The translations under genes and the position numbers were made by a program. From NCBI GenBank assembly GCA_963677785.2, contig CAXXDH010000003.1:806001-870000 (forward strand): a DNA stretch of 64,000 bases, read 5' to 3'. Positions 16,513 through 26,033 of the stretch are shown here, in pieces. Every line of letters starts with the position of its first letter. Within the stretch, counting starts at the first letter, position 1. The DNA is from G963665495 sp963677785. GTDB lineage: Bacteria > Desulfobacterota > Desulfovibrionia > Desulfovibrionales > Desulfovibrionaceae. The notes below the pieces were generated by a model. That model searched no databases. It was given only the letters and a program-made list of their open reading frames with translations, and was not told where the DNA came from.

Positions 16513-17729
16513 GAGCGCCCCCCGACGTACGTATCGAAAAGCTCGGCCATTTCGGGAATATTGCGGTGCAGGTTGTAGTGTTCGAGCACGGCCCTGCGTC
16601 CGGATTCGGCCAATTGCTCGCGCAGCCTCGCATCCGACAACATCGTACGCAGTTTGTCCGTCAGGTCGTCCACATCACCGGACGTGGCGAGCAGACCGCC
16701 GACACCGTCATTGATGAGCTCCGGAATCCCCGTAATCCGCGTACTCAGACAAGCCACTCCTTTGGCCATGGCTTCCATAAGAACCACGGGGACGCCTTCG
16801 GCCACGCTTGCCAGCACGAACACGTCTGCCTGGTCGTACAGCGACCGTACCTGATGCTGGCCCAGCGCACCGGTCAGGCTGACATGCTGCCCCAGCCTGT
16901 ACTTGCGTATGCTTTGTTCGAGTGACTCTCTGTCCGGCCCGTCGCCCACAAGAGTCGCCCGAAAGGGGATACGCTCTTCATTCAGGCGCTGCAGGGCCTG
17001 GATAAGCGCCAACTGCCCCTTTGCAGGAACCAGCCGTCCGACGCAAAGGACGTGGGGCTCGGGATTGGGCTCGGCAGCAACAGACTCGAACTGTTCGGGA
17101 AAGATGCCACACCGAACGATGCGCAGCTTGTCCCAGTGCTCCGTTCCCACCAGACGTTGGCACTGGCCGCGACAAAAATGGCTGATGCAACGGATGAAGC
17201 GTGCGTGTTCGATCTTTTCCGCCAGCAGGTTGGCTTCGACATTGTAAAAGATATCCGGTCCGTGGAAGCTGACGCTGTAGGAAGCCAGCCCGCTGCGTGC
17301 CGCAAGCATGGCTACCATGGCTGCGGGATTGGCAAAATGCACGTGCACGTGCGCGGACCCTTTGTCCCGCATCCAGGCCAGGAGCACGCAGGCCTCGGCA
17401 AAGTAGGCCAGGGCCTTGAACACGCTCTTGGGCCCGCGCCGGCAGAGGGTCCACGTACACCGGAGCATGGGCAGGATGGATGCCGGATGCTCACGGACCA
17501 GCGTGACCACGTCCCTCAGGGCTCGAAGCGGACCGGAACTTTTGATGTAGAGCGTCTTGCAGGCCTCGTTCTGCTCTTCCTGCGTCATTTTGGCGAGATG
17601 CGCCGGTTTGCGGATCGAGGCCGTTTCCACCTGAAACCCCAACGAACGCAATCCCTGCACTTCACGGAGAATGAAGGTGTGCGATATGCCGGGATACTCA
17701 CTGCTCAAATAGGTCAATGTGGTCTGCAT
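16509..17729 (-). CDS. Glycosyltransferase family 4
   Basis: This 406-residue GT-B enzyme starts with the N-terminal lobe (LTYLSSEYPGISHTFI) and has the classical C-terminal lobe: LCVGRLVPAKGQLALIQAL, TLVGDGPDRESLE and the nucleotide-sugar site EGVPVVLMEAMAKGVACL with the E(x7)E spacing. HVHVHFANPAAM and SFHGPDI lie in the acceptor lobe. It is one of four family 4 enzymes in the locus and probably extends the lipid-linked repeat in the cytoplasm. It begins 12 nt after the polymerase gene and overlaps the next gene by 4 nt. The sugar specificity cannot be read from the sequence. Confidence 0.93.
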   Translation of the reverse strand: MQTTLTYLSSEYPGISHTFILREVQGLRSLGFQVETASIRKPAHLAKMTQEEQNEACKTLYIKSSGPLRALRDVVTLVREHPASILPMLRCTWTLCRRGPKSVFKALAYFAEACVLLAWMRDKGSAHVHVHFANPAAMVAMLAARSGLASYSVSFHGPDIFYNVEANLLAEKIEHARFIRCISHFCRGQCQRLVGTEHWDKLRIVRCGIFPEQFESVAAEPNPEPHVLCVGRLVPAKGQLALIQALQRLNEERIPFRATLVGDGPDRESLEQSIRKYRLGQHVSLTGALGQHQVRSLYDQADVFVLASVAEGVPVVLMEAMAKGVACLSTRITGIPELINDGVGGLLATSGDVDDLTDKLRTMLSDARLREQLAESGRRAVLEHYNLHRNIPEMAELFDTYVGGRS

Positions 17730-17741
17730 GGCGCTTCCTCG

Positions 17742-19127
17742 TCAGATGAATCGCGTACGTGGTATTGCAGGCGTGATGACGGGCCTTAATATCTCCGGTA
17801 CTTCGGCCGTATCCGACGCCGTTTCCCAGCCCCTGGCCGCCATTCCGGCCAGGCCGCCGGCCGTGAGAATGAAAATGGGGTTGACCATGGCGTTCAGCAG
17901 GTTGTCCACCATGTAGAGCGACAGCAGGATCGAAAGCGCGGCCATGGGCGCGTACGATGCCGTACGCCATTTTGCCGGTCGGACCTTGACGACAAAGGAA
18001 ACTGCCGGGCCGAGAATCGTCAGCACCAGCATGGACAGGCCGAAGAGGCCGTATTTGCCGAGGGTGATTATCCAGAGGCCGTCCGTGGTCGAGATGTCCT
18101 CGCCTAGTTCGTTGTAGACGCGCGAACGCCCCCAGCCGCCCCAGCCGAAAACCGGGCGCTGCATAGCCTTTTCCACGAGGATCGTCTCGTTATCCAGCCG
18201 GAACTGCAGGGATTCAGCCCTGTCCGCATTGATCTTGGCAATATTGTCGGTCAGGGACTCGCCCGTCCACAGACTGCTCGTACGGCCGAAAATATACAGG
18301 GGCGGAAGCATGAGAAGGACAATGGCAAAGATCCGGGTCCGAAAGCGAACCGAAGCAAAGAGCACGCCCAGTCCGAAACACATCAGGCCGAGGGCAGCCA
18401 TGGATTTCACGAGGACCGTGACAATGAGCTGCACGATCATCAGGTTCCTTATTCTGTAGCCGCGCAACCGCTCCACAACACGCCCATGCCAGAGCCAGAC
18501 GCCCGTCAGCGAGGCAGAGGCCATCCACATGCCCACCATCAGTCCGTGCTCCATGAAGACCATGGGGCGGTAACCGCCGAATCTGATAGATTGCCCAAAG
18601 TCCGGATGCGCATGAAAACCGTAGAACATCCGGTGCAGTTGCGGACTCATGCGCCCCTCATACAAGCAGAACGGAATATACGCCAGACCACCTATAAATA
18701 GCCCCAGGCAGAGCTCGCGGAGCGCCTGCTCGTCGTTCAGAAACAACCGTCCTATGACGTAGGGCAGCGCCCAGACCGTGCTTTGATTCACCAGGGCCGA
18801 GACACCGTCGTAGAGTCCGAGGCCGTTTCCCAGCGACGAGATGCACGGGCTCACGCACCAGAGCAGCATGGGCAAGTCCAGGTAATGAAAACGCCAGGCC
18901 CTGAACCGCTCGCCGGCAAAGAGCACCGCGGCCAGCAAAATCCCCACGCAGGTCGCGGACATCTTGGTGTACTCCGGCAGCCCGGAGAACTCGTAGCGCG
19001 CTACCGGCAGAAACAGCCATGCAACGACGAACGCGACGATTACGGCCCGACGGGCGGGCAGCTTCGTAAACAACACGAGTACCACAGGCAACCACCCGAA
19101 CATGACCAAGGGAACCAAAGGTGTCAT
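17742..19127 (-). CDS. O-antigen ligase/Wzy-like polysaccharide polymerase
   Basis: This protein of about 461 residues is almost entirely membrane-spanning, with ten or more predicted helices, and has a large periplasmic loop in the C-terminal half with RPVFGWGGWGRSRVYN, the short motif typical of the O-antigen ligase/polymerase superfamily (the P.FGWG turn). Such proteins join lipid-linked repeat units on the periplasmic side. Given the Wzx flippase and Wzc-like protein in the same array, I read it as the Wzy polymerase. ATG 19127 overlaps the upstream stop (ATGA); the ten extra codons open upstream are unlikely to be used. Confidence 0.85.
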   Translation of the reverse strand: MTPLVPLVMFGWLPVVLVLFTKLPARRAVIVAFVVAWLFLPVARYEFSGLPEYTKMSATCVGILLAAVLFAGERFRAWRFHYLDLPMLLWCVSPCISSLGNGLGLYDGVSALVNQSTVWALPYVIGRLFLNDEQALRELCLGLFIGGLAYIPFCLYEGRMSPQLHRMFYGFHAHPDFGQSIRFGGYRPMVFMEHGLMVGMWMASASLTGVWLWHGRVVERLRGYRIRNLMIVQLIVTVLVKSMAALGLMCFGLGVLFASVRFRTRIFAIVLLMLPPLYIFGRTSSLWTGESLTDNIAKINADRAESLQFRLDNETILVEKAMQRPVFGWGGWGRSRVYNELGEDISTTDGLWIITLGKYGLFGLSMLVLTILGPAVSFVVKVRPAKWRTASYAPMAALSILLSLYMVDNLLNAMVNPIFILTAGGLAGMAARGWETASDTAEVPEILRPVITPAIPRTRFI

Positions 19128-20419
19128 GCCCCTCTCCCCCTGTCCGCTTCCACGCACTCTTGATAAAGCGCCACCATATGCTCACCCTTGCGCTCCCAGG
19201 CGTAGTTTTTTGCACGTGCAATGGCTCCCGCGGAAAGCCGAAGCCAGTAGTCCTTGTCCTTGAGCACACGAATAAGCGCATCGGCGCAATCCCGGACGAG
19301 CGCATCCTTTGTACGCAGTCCGAGCTTGATCCCGCAGCCGTCATCCACATATTCTCCGATGCCGCCGTAGTCCGGCACCACGCTGGGCAGGCCGGCGGCA
19401 AAGGCCTCGAGCACTACGGCCCCCCCGAATTCGCGGACAGAAGGAAAGCAGAACAGATCGGCGTTTTCATAATAACTCCGGGTCGTTTCCTGGGCCACCC
19501 AGCCTGTGAAGGAGATATCCAGCCCACCTTCCAGCTCCCTGGCCAACGCTTCGAGGTTCGCTCGCTCGGGTCCGTCGCCCACAATGGTTACGGCAATTTT
19601 TTTGCCGAGCTTCTCGGCAGCTAGCCCGCTTGCCCGCAGCATGACGTCCGCCCCCTTGTAGGCAACCAGGCGCCCCACGAATAGGATGCGGGGCGTCTTG
19701 TCCTGGAAATCGCTTCTCGGGCTTCCGATGATCTTGCCGGGAATGCCGTTTTCGTGCACCAGCCGCAACCGCCCGGATTCGAGACCCAGCGATCGCTGGA
19801 GCATGCCGGACGTGTAGGTTGAGCCTGAAAGGACGAGGTCGGCCCTACGGTAGGTCTCAGCATAGCCGGGAATGAGCCGCGAAAAGACCCGCAACACGTT
19901 GAAATGAGCGAATTCCTTCCTGGCCACGCCGGAGAATCCCGGCGGAAACGGCAGCCCGCCGTTGACCGGTCCCAAAATGAAGGGCGTCCCGGAGTCCGCG
20001 CACGCCCGGACAATCCGTACGGGGTAGCGTGGCAGCATGGGAGTCAACGCATGCACCACATCATACGAGCCCTTGCCCACAGGCTCTGCAAACCGGCGGA
20101 AGACGGCGTTATTGAAGGCCACGTAAATGGGGTAGGACAGCGCATGCTGCAGAGGCCAATTCACGGCCCCGCGCTCGGTCAGCCTTGCAACGAGCCGGTA
20201 ATATCGTTTCACCAGTCGGCTTTCCGGTATATAGACGATATCCCTGTCCCCGCGTACGGGTTCCAGCCCTACACGATTGCGCTCGTGCGTGACCAGGGTG
20301 GTCCGGCAATGGCGGCTTATCTGATCGTAGAAATTGAAGGCTACCAGCGGCACCGAAGGCCAAGCGGGGTTGCATTGTTCCATGACGAGAAGCGCTCTGA
20401 TGTCTCGCGTGCCGTTCAT
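19124..20419 (-). CDS. Glycosyltransferase family 4
   Basis: This 431-residue GT-B enzyme shows ILFVGRLVAYKGADVMLRA, VTIVGDGPERANLEALA and the donor site REFGGAVVLEAFAAGLPSVV with the conserved glutamates. The N-terminal lobe (ALLVMEQCNPAWPSVPLV) is typical of enzymes for lipid-linked acceptors. Its start overlaps the stop of the glycoside hydrolase gene (ATGA) and its stop overlaps the start of the polymerase gene, so it is embedded in a translationally coupled run. Its donor and acceptor are unknown. Confidence 0.93.
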   Translation of the reverse strand: MNGTRDIRALLVMEQCNPAWPSVPLVAFNFYDQISRHCRTTLVTHERNRVGLEPVRGDRDIVYIPESRLVKRYYRLVARLTERGAVNWPLQHALSYPIYVAFNNAVFRRFAEPVGKGSYDVVHALTPMLPRYPVRIVRACADSGTPFILGPVNGGLPFPPGFSGVARKEFAHFNVLRVFSRLIPGYAETYRRADLVLSGSTYTSGMLQRSLGLESGRLRLVHENGIPGKIIGSPRSDFQDKTPRILFVGRLVAYKGADVMLRASGLAAEKLGKKIAVTIVGDGPERANLEALARELEGGLDISFTGWVAQETTRSYYENADLFCFPSVREFGGAVVLEAFAAGLPSVVPDYGGIGEYVDDGCGIKLGLRTKDALVRDCADALIRVLKDKDYWLRLSAGAIARAKNYAWERKGEHMVALYQECVEADRGRGA

Positions 20420-22728
20420 TGCGCCTCCAAACGTGTATTGAGGACTGTAAGGCTACAGGGCGGCAGCTCGAATTCGACCGTATTGCCGGTGAGCGGAATT
20501 CGGACATGTTGCAGAACGACTTCAGGCGCGTGTCCCGATTCGTTGTTCGCCGTGGGACTCGGGCCGGCAAGCTGCGTTCCACTCAATACGCGCCGTGCCG
20601 CTACCGGCAACGCGATACGAACCTGATGCGGTGTTGAAAGGTCGAGGTTGAAGAGCAGCAGCCCGAAATCGATGCCGTCCCTGGTGGCAAAAACGGAGAT
20701 ATATTGCTGTTTCCTCCCCTGCCGCACGCGTACGAGATCTCCGGAAAGCACGCTGTTCACAGCCTGCAACGCCAGCCAGGCCGGACGAAACCGTTGCCTG
20801 CCTTCTTCCAGGTCAATGGCCCCGCCCCAGAGTTTGACCCCGGCGTCCGGAGCAAAGGGATACTCGTATTGGAGAAAGGTGAAAAAATTCTGCACGCGGA
20901 TCTGGAAGCGCTCAAGGAGCAGCAACATCCAATGCGCGACATTGATGCCGCCGGCAACGCCGGCCACCAAAGCGTTTCGAATGTCTGCCGGCGCATCCCC
21001 GCCGGTGAGATGATGATTGATTTCATAGACGGCCAGTTCCGTTCCAAGATCCCGGGTCAGCCACTGGTGGTTACGGACCATGGGACCGCTTTCTGCCAGT
21101 TTTTGCGGCATTGCAAGGACCTTGCGGATGAGACCCTCCGTACCCAGTGTTTCAGCCTCTGCTGCGCTCAGCTCGTGCAGCAGATAGGGAGCCAGGGCAA
21201 AGAGGTCGCAGTGGGGCGCCTCTCGCAAGAGCGCACGGTTTCGTTCGGGATTGACGGCCTGGCCACCGGCCGTCAGGACGATCTTGGGCGAGTAATGGGA
21301 TGATGCCTTGGCCGCGGCAAACAGTCCGTTCCAATAGCCGCCCTTACGCGAGTACCCGCCGTGCAGAAAGGGAGGTATCTCGTTCCAGGCCTCGTTGCCT
21401 ATCTCGATGAATATCGACCCGAAGGACTCGGTCCAGGGGGCCTGCCGACCGCGGTTGCTGCGGACTCTACCGTACGGCGTGGATGGGGGCCCGGCCAGAT
21501 ACTCCACCAAGCTGAGCATTTCCCTTTTGGTGAACGTACCAGGGACGCAGTACCAGGGATCAGCTCCCACTTCTGCACAGAGATCGAGGAACTCGTGCAG
21601 GCCATAGGAGTGGGTCCGCGCCCTCCCCCGTTCTTCAGGATGTCCGGGCCACGTATTGGTGACCGGCGGATCGGTTCGGGACGCGCTGAACGCCAGGCGT
21701 GAGAGCCGCGGTTCGAGGATGTTTCGCAACGAGGAACCACCGATCTGTAAATGGCGTAAAACACCTGGGCGTAGCTTCTTCAAGGCATCCACAACCTCGT
21801 CTCGAAACACGGTGGGGTTGCCGTCGCCAAGCCGTGTCAGGGAAATCTCGTCCAGGAGCAGCGTCCCTTGGGCAAGCTGAACCCCTGCGCCGAACAGCTC
21901 ATAGCCGTAGTCGTCCACATCGAAGAACAGCTCGTATCGTTTCCATTGCGGACCAGGGGTGACGGCCTGAACATAGGGCGCTTTCTCACCCCGATGCGCA
22001 AAATCGCCGAGATAGACAGTGAAAGGCGCCCTGCCCTTGGCCCAGAAGCGCAGCCGCCAACGTCCTTGCGGCCGCACCCAGCGCGTTGACAGGGCCGGAG
22101 CAAGTATGCCGACCGAGCTCCCAGTTGTCGGCGCAGCCAACTGAAGCGAAATTCTCCCCCAGCTTCCGGGCGGCGTATCGTGGGAAACCGTCCGTACGGT
22201 CCCCTTGCCCGACGCGAACACCCACCAGGCGCCGCCATGTTGACCGACATAGCCCGTATCATCCAGCAAACGTTCGAATAACAGACCGTCGTTGGTTGCG
22301 GGCACAGGGCCGGCTTTAGCGAACGTATAAGAGAGCAGTGATTTGATGTCCGGTCGTTCCGGCAGCACTCTGGTTGTTATATCCGTAACGCGTTCGATAC
22401 GGCCCTTGCGCGGTCCGGTAACGAAGCGGGCCTGAGCGTTCAGCAGCACATCCTTCCATTCGCCGATCTGGAACCAGTCCACGGCCGATGTCGCGTCACC
22501 GCCGGGTCCGTAGGTGAGCTGACGATAGAGCACCCCCTCGAAGCCACCGTGCGGAATCCGCTCCCTGGTCAGGATGCTGCCGTCGTACCAGGAATCATTC
22601 CCCAGATTGATGCCGAAACGACGGATCTCCGGAACAAGAACTTCTTCCGTGACTTCGAATTCTCCTCTTTGGCCAAAGGCGGAGCCGGCCGCCAACAGCA
22701 GGAGAAAACAAGCGAGGAGCGTTTTCAT
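20416..22728 (-). CDS. Secreted glycoside hydrolase, GH51/arabinofuranosidase-like (clan A)
   Basis: A clear signal peptide (MKTLLACFLLLLAAGSAFG) directs this 770-residue protein to the periplasm or outside. A beta-rich region, perhaps a carbohydrate-binding module, covers about 130-290. The catalytic TIM-barrel region (about 320-690) has FIEIGNEAWNE, whose Glu446 is the likely acid/base, and LAVYEINHH, whose Glu569 is the likely nucleophile, the GNE plus second-Glu pattern of clan A retaining enzymes such as alpha-L-arabinofuranosidases. A small C-terminal beta domain follows. Hydrolases inside exopolysaccharide operons (PslG in Pseudomonas, for example) clip the polymer during export, and that role is likely here. 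It overlaps both neighbours by 4 nt. Confidence 0.8.
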   Translation of the reverse strand: MKTLLACFLLLLAAGSAFGQRGEFEVTEEVLVPEIRRFGINLGNDSWYDGSILTRERIPHGGFEGVLYRQLTYGPGGDATSAVDWFQIGEWKDVLLNAQARFVTGPRKGRIERVTDITTRVLPERPDIKSLLSYTFAKAGPVPATNDGLLFERLLDDTGYVGQHGGAWWVFASGKGTVRTVSHDTPPGSWGRISLQLAAPTTGSSVGILAPALSTRWVRPQGRWRLRFWAKGRAPFTVYLGDFAHRGEKAPYVQAVTPGPQWKRYELFFDVDDYGYELFGAGVQLAQGTLLLDEISLTRLGDGNPTVFRDEVVDALKKLRPGVLRHLQIGGSSLRNILEPRLSRLAFSASRTDPPVTNTWPGHPEERGRARTHSYGLHEFLDLCAEVGADPWYCVPGTFTKREMLSLVEYLAGPPSTPYGRVRSNRGRQAPWTESFGSIFIEIGNEAWNEIPPFLHGGYSRKGGYWNGLFAAAKASSHYSPKIVLTAGGQAVNPERNRALLREAPHCDLFALAPYLLHELSAAEAETLGTEGLIRKVLAMPQKLAESGPMVRNHQWLTRDLGTELAVYEINHHLTGGDAPADIRNALVAGVAGGINVAHWMLLLLERFQIRVQNFFTFLQYEYPFAPDAGVKLWGGAIDLEEGRQRFRPAWLALQAVNSVLSGDLVRVRQGRKQQYISVFATRDGIDFGLLLFNLDLSTPHQVRIALPVAARRVLSGTQLAGPSPTANNESGHAPEVVLQHVRIPLTGNTVEFELPPCSLTVLNTRLEAQ

Positions 22729-23870
22729 CTCACCCGCTCCTCAAGCAGTTGCGCCCGCCGGTACGCAACCCGTTCCCAAGTAAAATCGCCGGCGCGCTCA
22801 ATGGCCGCAAGGGACATACGGTGCAGTTCGCCGGAAGGTATTTCCATCGCCGAACGCAATGCATTGGACCAGGCTTCCACCGTTGTCTCTTCGACAACGA
22901 AACCGTCCTTGCCCTTCCGCACAACAGCCCCGGCGCCCATGGGGGATACCATTGGAACGGCACCATGGGCCATGGCCTCATAGGTGACCAGCGGGCCGCC
23001 CTCCTCGAGGCTGGGAAAGACGAAATAATCGGCTCGGCCATAGAGTTCGCCGATGGCGTCCGTATGTGACATCAAGCGAACGTCCGGCCTGGCAAGCTGT
23101 TTGACAAAACGCTTGTCCAGCTCGTCCAGGACGCGCCCGCAAAGGATAAGCCGGCCATTGATACGGGCTTGTTCCCAGGCTTCGAGGAGAACGGGTATGC
23201 CTTTTCGTACGCAAAGCATTCCGACGAAGAGAAAGGTAGGGCTATCGGAAAAACGCAGACGCGGAGTTCCTGCGTCGGAAAAGCGTTCGGGTGCCCAGCC
23301 GTAGCTGGTCTGCATGAGCTTTTCCTCAGCCACGCCTTCATCCTGCAAGGACTGACGAACCAGGGGGCTGGGGCAGAAAATGTGATCCGCCAGTTGCAAT
23401 TTCCTGCGCTCGCTCTCGATGCCCTGTTCGGTGATGCCGTGCCCTGGCTGCATGCCCAGTACCGCATACGCGGAATCAAGCCTTTTCCTGGACCAAACCT
23501 GGTTGCAGTTGATCCGCTCGAGCACCAGCGGGGCCGAACGCGTCTTGACCTGCTCGGCCACGTCCGGCGCAATCCCTCCGGCCCAAAGATAGGCGACGTC
23601 GCCCCCTCCGAGCGACTTCAGGAACAGCCGTTCTGCTGCGCGCCTGGTGTAATCCAGCCCGCCGAGCCGATAGGCCAGGTTCTTGCGAATGGAGCGCAAC
23701 GCCGGTTTGAACAGGCCGGGGAGGCTCTTCTCCAGTTCCTTGTCCACACTGGGAGCGAAGAGTGTCACGTCCAGCCCCTGCCGGCGCCAGTGCGAACACA
23801 GGGCAACAGGCACATGGCTGTTGGCCCGATTGTTCACGTGAAAGGGGAAAAGCACTTTGAGGGGTCTCAT
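22725..23870 (-). CDS. Glycosyltransferase family 4
   Basis: This GT-B enzyme of about 381 residues opens with MRPLKVLFPFHVNN and carries FLFVGMLCVRKGIPVLLEA and the donor-site FPSLEEGGPLVTYEAMAHGAVP with the family glutamates. It resembles plant-sucrose-type and polysaccharide family 4 enzymes in its C-terminal lobe only at the motif level. The next in-frame ATG upstream (23882) would add four residues; neither start has a strong ribosome site. It begins about 24 nt after the Wzc-like gene, and its stop overlaps the hydrolase start. Confidence 0.92.
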   Translation of the reverse strand: MRPLKVLFPFHVNNRANSHVPVALCSHWRRQGLDVTLFAPSVDKELEKSLPGLFKPALRSIRKNLAYRLGGLDYTRRAAERLFLKSLGGGDVAYLWAGGIAPDVAEQVKTRSAPLVLERINCNQVWSRKRLDSAYAVLGMQPGHGITEQGIESERRKLQLADHIFCPSPLVRQSLQDEGVAEEKLMQTSYGWAPERFSDAGTPRLRFSDSPTFLFVGMLCVRKGIPVLLEAWEQARINGRLILCGRVLDELDKRFVKQLARPDVRLMSHTDAIGELYGRADYFVFPSLEEGGPLVTYEAMAHGAVPMVSPMGAGAVVRKGKDGFVVEETTVEAWSNALRSAMEIPSGELHRMSLAAIERAGDFTWERVAYRRAQLLEERVR

Positions 23871-23894
23871 GATACGGACCATAGCACGAGCCTG

Positions 23895-26033
23895 TCAGCT
23901 AAGGCGAGGACTACCTATCAATTTCCGAAACAAAAAGCTCTTGCGGATAAACCGTTCGAGTAGATTTGGCTCGCGGCGGGCGCCCCAGTTCAGAACCGTG
24001 GCCACGGCCGGCACCTGCATTCTAACCAGGAGCTGCGTAATAAAGGCCACGTTCCGAAAAAGGGTCCGGTCTCCCTGGGCAACGAGAACGACAACGTCGG
24101 CCTGCATGGCCAGAAACTCTGACAGGTCGCTTTCGAGCAACGGCGCCGTATCGATCAGAATGCAATCGTATCCGTCCTTGAGCAGATCGAGGGCCTGCTG
24201 AAAGTCCGCGCTCTCCAGCCTGGGCCACTGGGAGGCGTCCGTCAGAAGAAAATCGAGCCCCCTTTCTTTACTGTGGTGAAAGCAGTTGCCCAAAACGCAG
24301 CCTTCGACCTCGAAGGGAGTGTCTGCTTCGGCTTCGAGAGCGGAGCCGACTCCCTTATGCGTGCTGTCGGCATCGACTATCAGTACCTTGCCCCCGAGGC
24401 TGGAAAGCACGTGGGCCGTATTGAGCAGCACCGAGCTTGCGCCCACCTCTCGATCTGTACCGGTAAATACCAGTAATCTGGCTCCCTGCTCCACGCGCTC
24501 ACGATTCAGCTTGACCGCCAGGCTGCGTAGCGCCTTTGCGGGTTGTCCGGCCGGTGTATCCAGGGTGGCCCTGGCCAGACCACCGGACTCTTCATAGCGG
24601 GAAATGGGCCAGGAAACCGGCCCGCCCACGGCGTTTTCAAGATCCTTGACGCTGCGGACCCGGTTGTCCGTCACTTCCGACAACAGTACCAGTCCGCCAA
24701 TGCTGCCGAATGCGAGTGCGAAACAGAGCATCAGCAGCTTCTTGCGGTTGCCGCTGGACGCCGAAAGGGGAATGCGCGCCTCGGACTGCACTGAAATCCG
24801 GACATTGGACTGGGCCTCGGTCTTGAGTTCGGAGATCTTGCTGTCGAATTTGTACAGTTCCTGGCGCAGGTGCTCGAGCTTCGCCACCAGGGTCTGCCCC
24901 CGGATGAGTTCCTGCGCATTGGCGGCCAGCCGTTTCTCCGCGGCAATCAGCTCGAGCTTGATGTTTTCCTCGGTCTGCAGGGCGGCCAGAAACGCGTGTT
25001 CGGCCTCGAGCTGGCGTTGTTCGAGTTCGTAGTCGCGCTTGTCGTTGACGATCCGCCTGGCCCGGTCCGAGACCTCCTGCTTCAGGTTAGCCTCGTATTC
25101 GCGCATGGCCTGCATCCGTTCCTCGATGTACTTTCGGTCCGGGTTGGACCTGGTCGTGCCGTCGATGGAAGCGCGCATCTCCTGAAGCTCCTTATACGTC
25201 CAATACTGGATAGACCAGAGCGACTCGTCCTTGGCCACCAGTTCGTCCGCCAGGGACTGGATGGGCAGCTTCCTGAGCTTGGCGACTTCCTTCAAGAGTT
25301 CGCGATAGCTGTTCTCCTTGCGGATACGCTCCGTGTAAGCCTCCATAAAGGCCTTTTGCAGCGGTTCGAGACGGTCATTTTCCACGTTGTACTCTTCGCT
25401 GAAGGTGCTGGTCATGGTCTTGGCGGCAAGCTCCTCGAGCTCGGCCGTGAGCAGGTCCACCTCCTTCTGCAGGCCGGCCTTGGTCTTCTGCAGATAGCGC
25501 AGCTTTGCCTGATCGCTGAACTGCCCCTGCTCGTAGCTGCTGTCCACGTAGGCGCTCATGATCGCGTTTACTGCCTGGGCCAGCCCCGCAGGGGTCCTGC
25601 TTTGCATCTTGACGCTGATCAGATGCGTACCGGGTACCTGCCCCACCGTGAGGCTGCGGCGCATAAGGTTCAAGGCAAGATCCGGAGGCATGTCCGTCGG
25701 TTTGAATTGGTCTTGCAGTTCCTCGGGCAGCGAACCCAGCGCCTTCTCGAGCACGGAAGAGGAAAGGATGTTCTCCACCTGGGTCTTAGCAAAATCATTG
25801 AAGTAGTTGGTAATGGATACGCGTTCGAACTGCGATATAAGGGGCGGAATGACGCGCGAAATCTGGAGCCTTCCCTCGGCTTCGTAGATGTTCTTGCTGA
25901 GCAGCCAGGCGCCGGGTGCGAGCAGGCAGAACAGCAGCCCCCCCAGCACGGCTACAAACAGGCCGTAGCGCCGGATCATGCCCACCAGGTCCAGGGGCTT
26001 GGAAGCGGAATGGGAACGCGAGCTTTCCGGCAT
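23895..26033 (-). CDS. Wzc/GumC-like chain-length determinant with BY-kinase domain lacking the P-loop lysine
   Basis: This 712-residue protein has two inner-membrane helices (about 25-47 and 440-460) flanking a Wzz-type periplasmic domain rich in coiled coil (about 170-420), then a cytoplasmic BY-kinase-like domain. Walker A-prime (VLIVDADS) and Walker B (CILIDTAPLLES) are intact. The Walker A region reads GTDREVGASSV: the lysine expected before Ser-Ser is Ala532. There is no tyrosine cluster at the C-terminus. It probably sets chain length and couples polymerase to export, but tyrosine kinase activity is doubtful. It overlaps the flippase gene stop by one base and lies beside the SLBB export gene, the usual Wzc partner. 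Confidence 0.88.
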   Translation of the reverse strand: MPESSRSHSASKPLDLVGMIRRYGLFVAVLGGLLFCLLAPGAWLLSKNIYEAEGRLQISRVIPPLISQFERVSITNYFNDFAKTQVENILSSSVLEKALGSLPEELQDQFKPTDMPPDLALNLMRRSLTVGQVPGTHLISVKMQSRTPAGLAQAVNAIMSAYVDSSYEQGQFSDQAKLRYLQKTKAGLQKEVDLLTAELEELAAKTMTSTFSEEYNVENDRLEPLQKAFMEAYTERIRKENSYRELLKEVAKLRKLPIQSLADELVAKDESLWSIQYWTYKELQEMRASIDGTTRSNPDRKYIEERMQAMREYEANLKQEVSDRARRIVNDKRDYELEQRQLEAEHAFLAALQTEENIKLELIAAEKRLAANAQELIRGQTLVAKLEHLRQELYKFDSKISELKTEAQSNVRISVQSEARIPLSASSGNRKKLLMLCFALAFGSIGGLVLLSEVTDNRVRSVKDLENAVGGPVSWPISRYEESGGLARATLDTPAGQPAKALRSLAVKLNRERVEQGARLLVFTGTDREVGASSVLLNTAHVLSSLGGKVLIVDADSTHKGVGSALEAEADTPFEVEGCVLGNCFHHSKERGLDFLLTDASQWPRLESADFQQALDLLKDGYDCILIDTAPLLESDLSEFLAMQADVVVLVAQGDRTLFRNVAFITQLLVRMQVPAVATVLNWGARREPNLLERFIRKSFLFRKLIGSPRLS

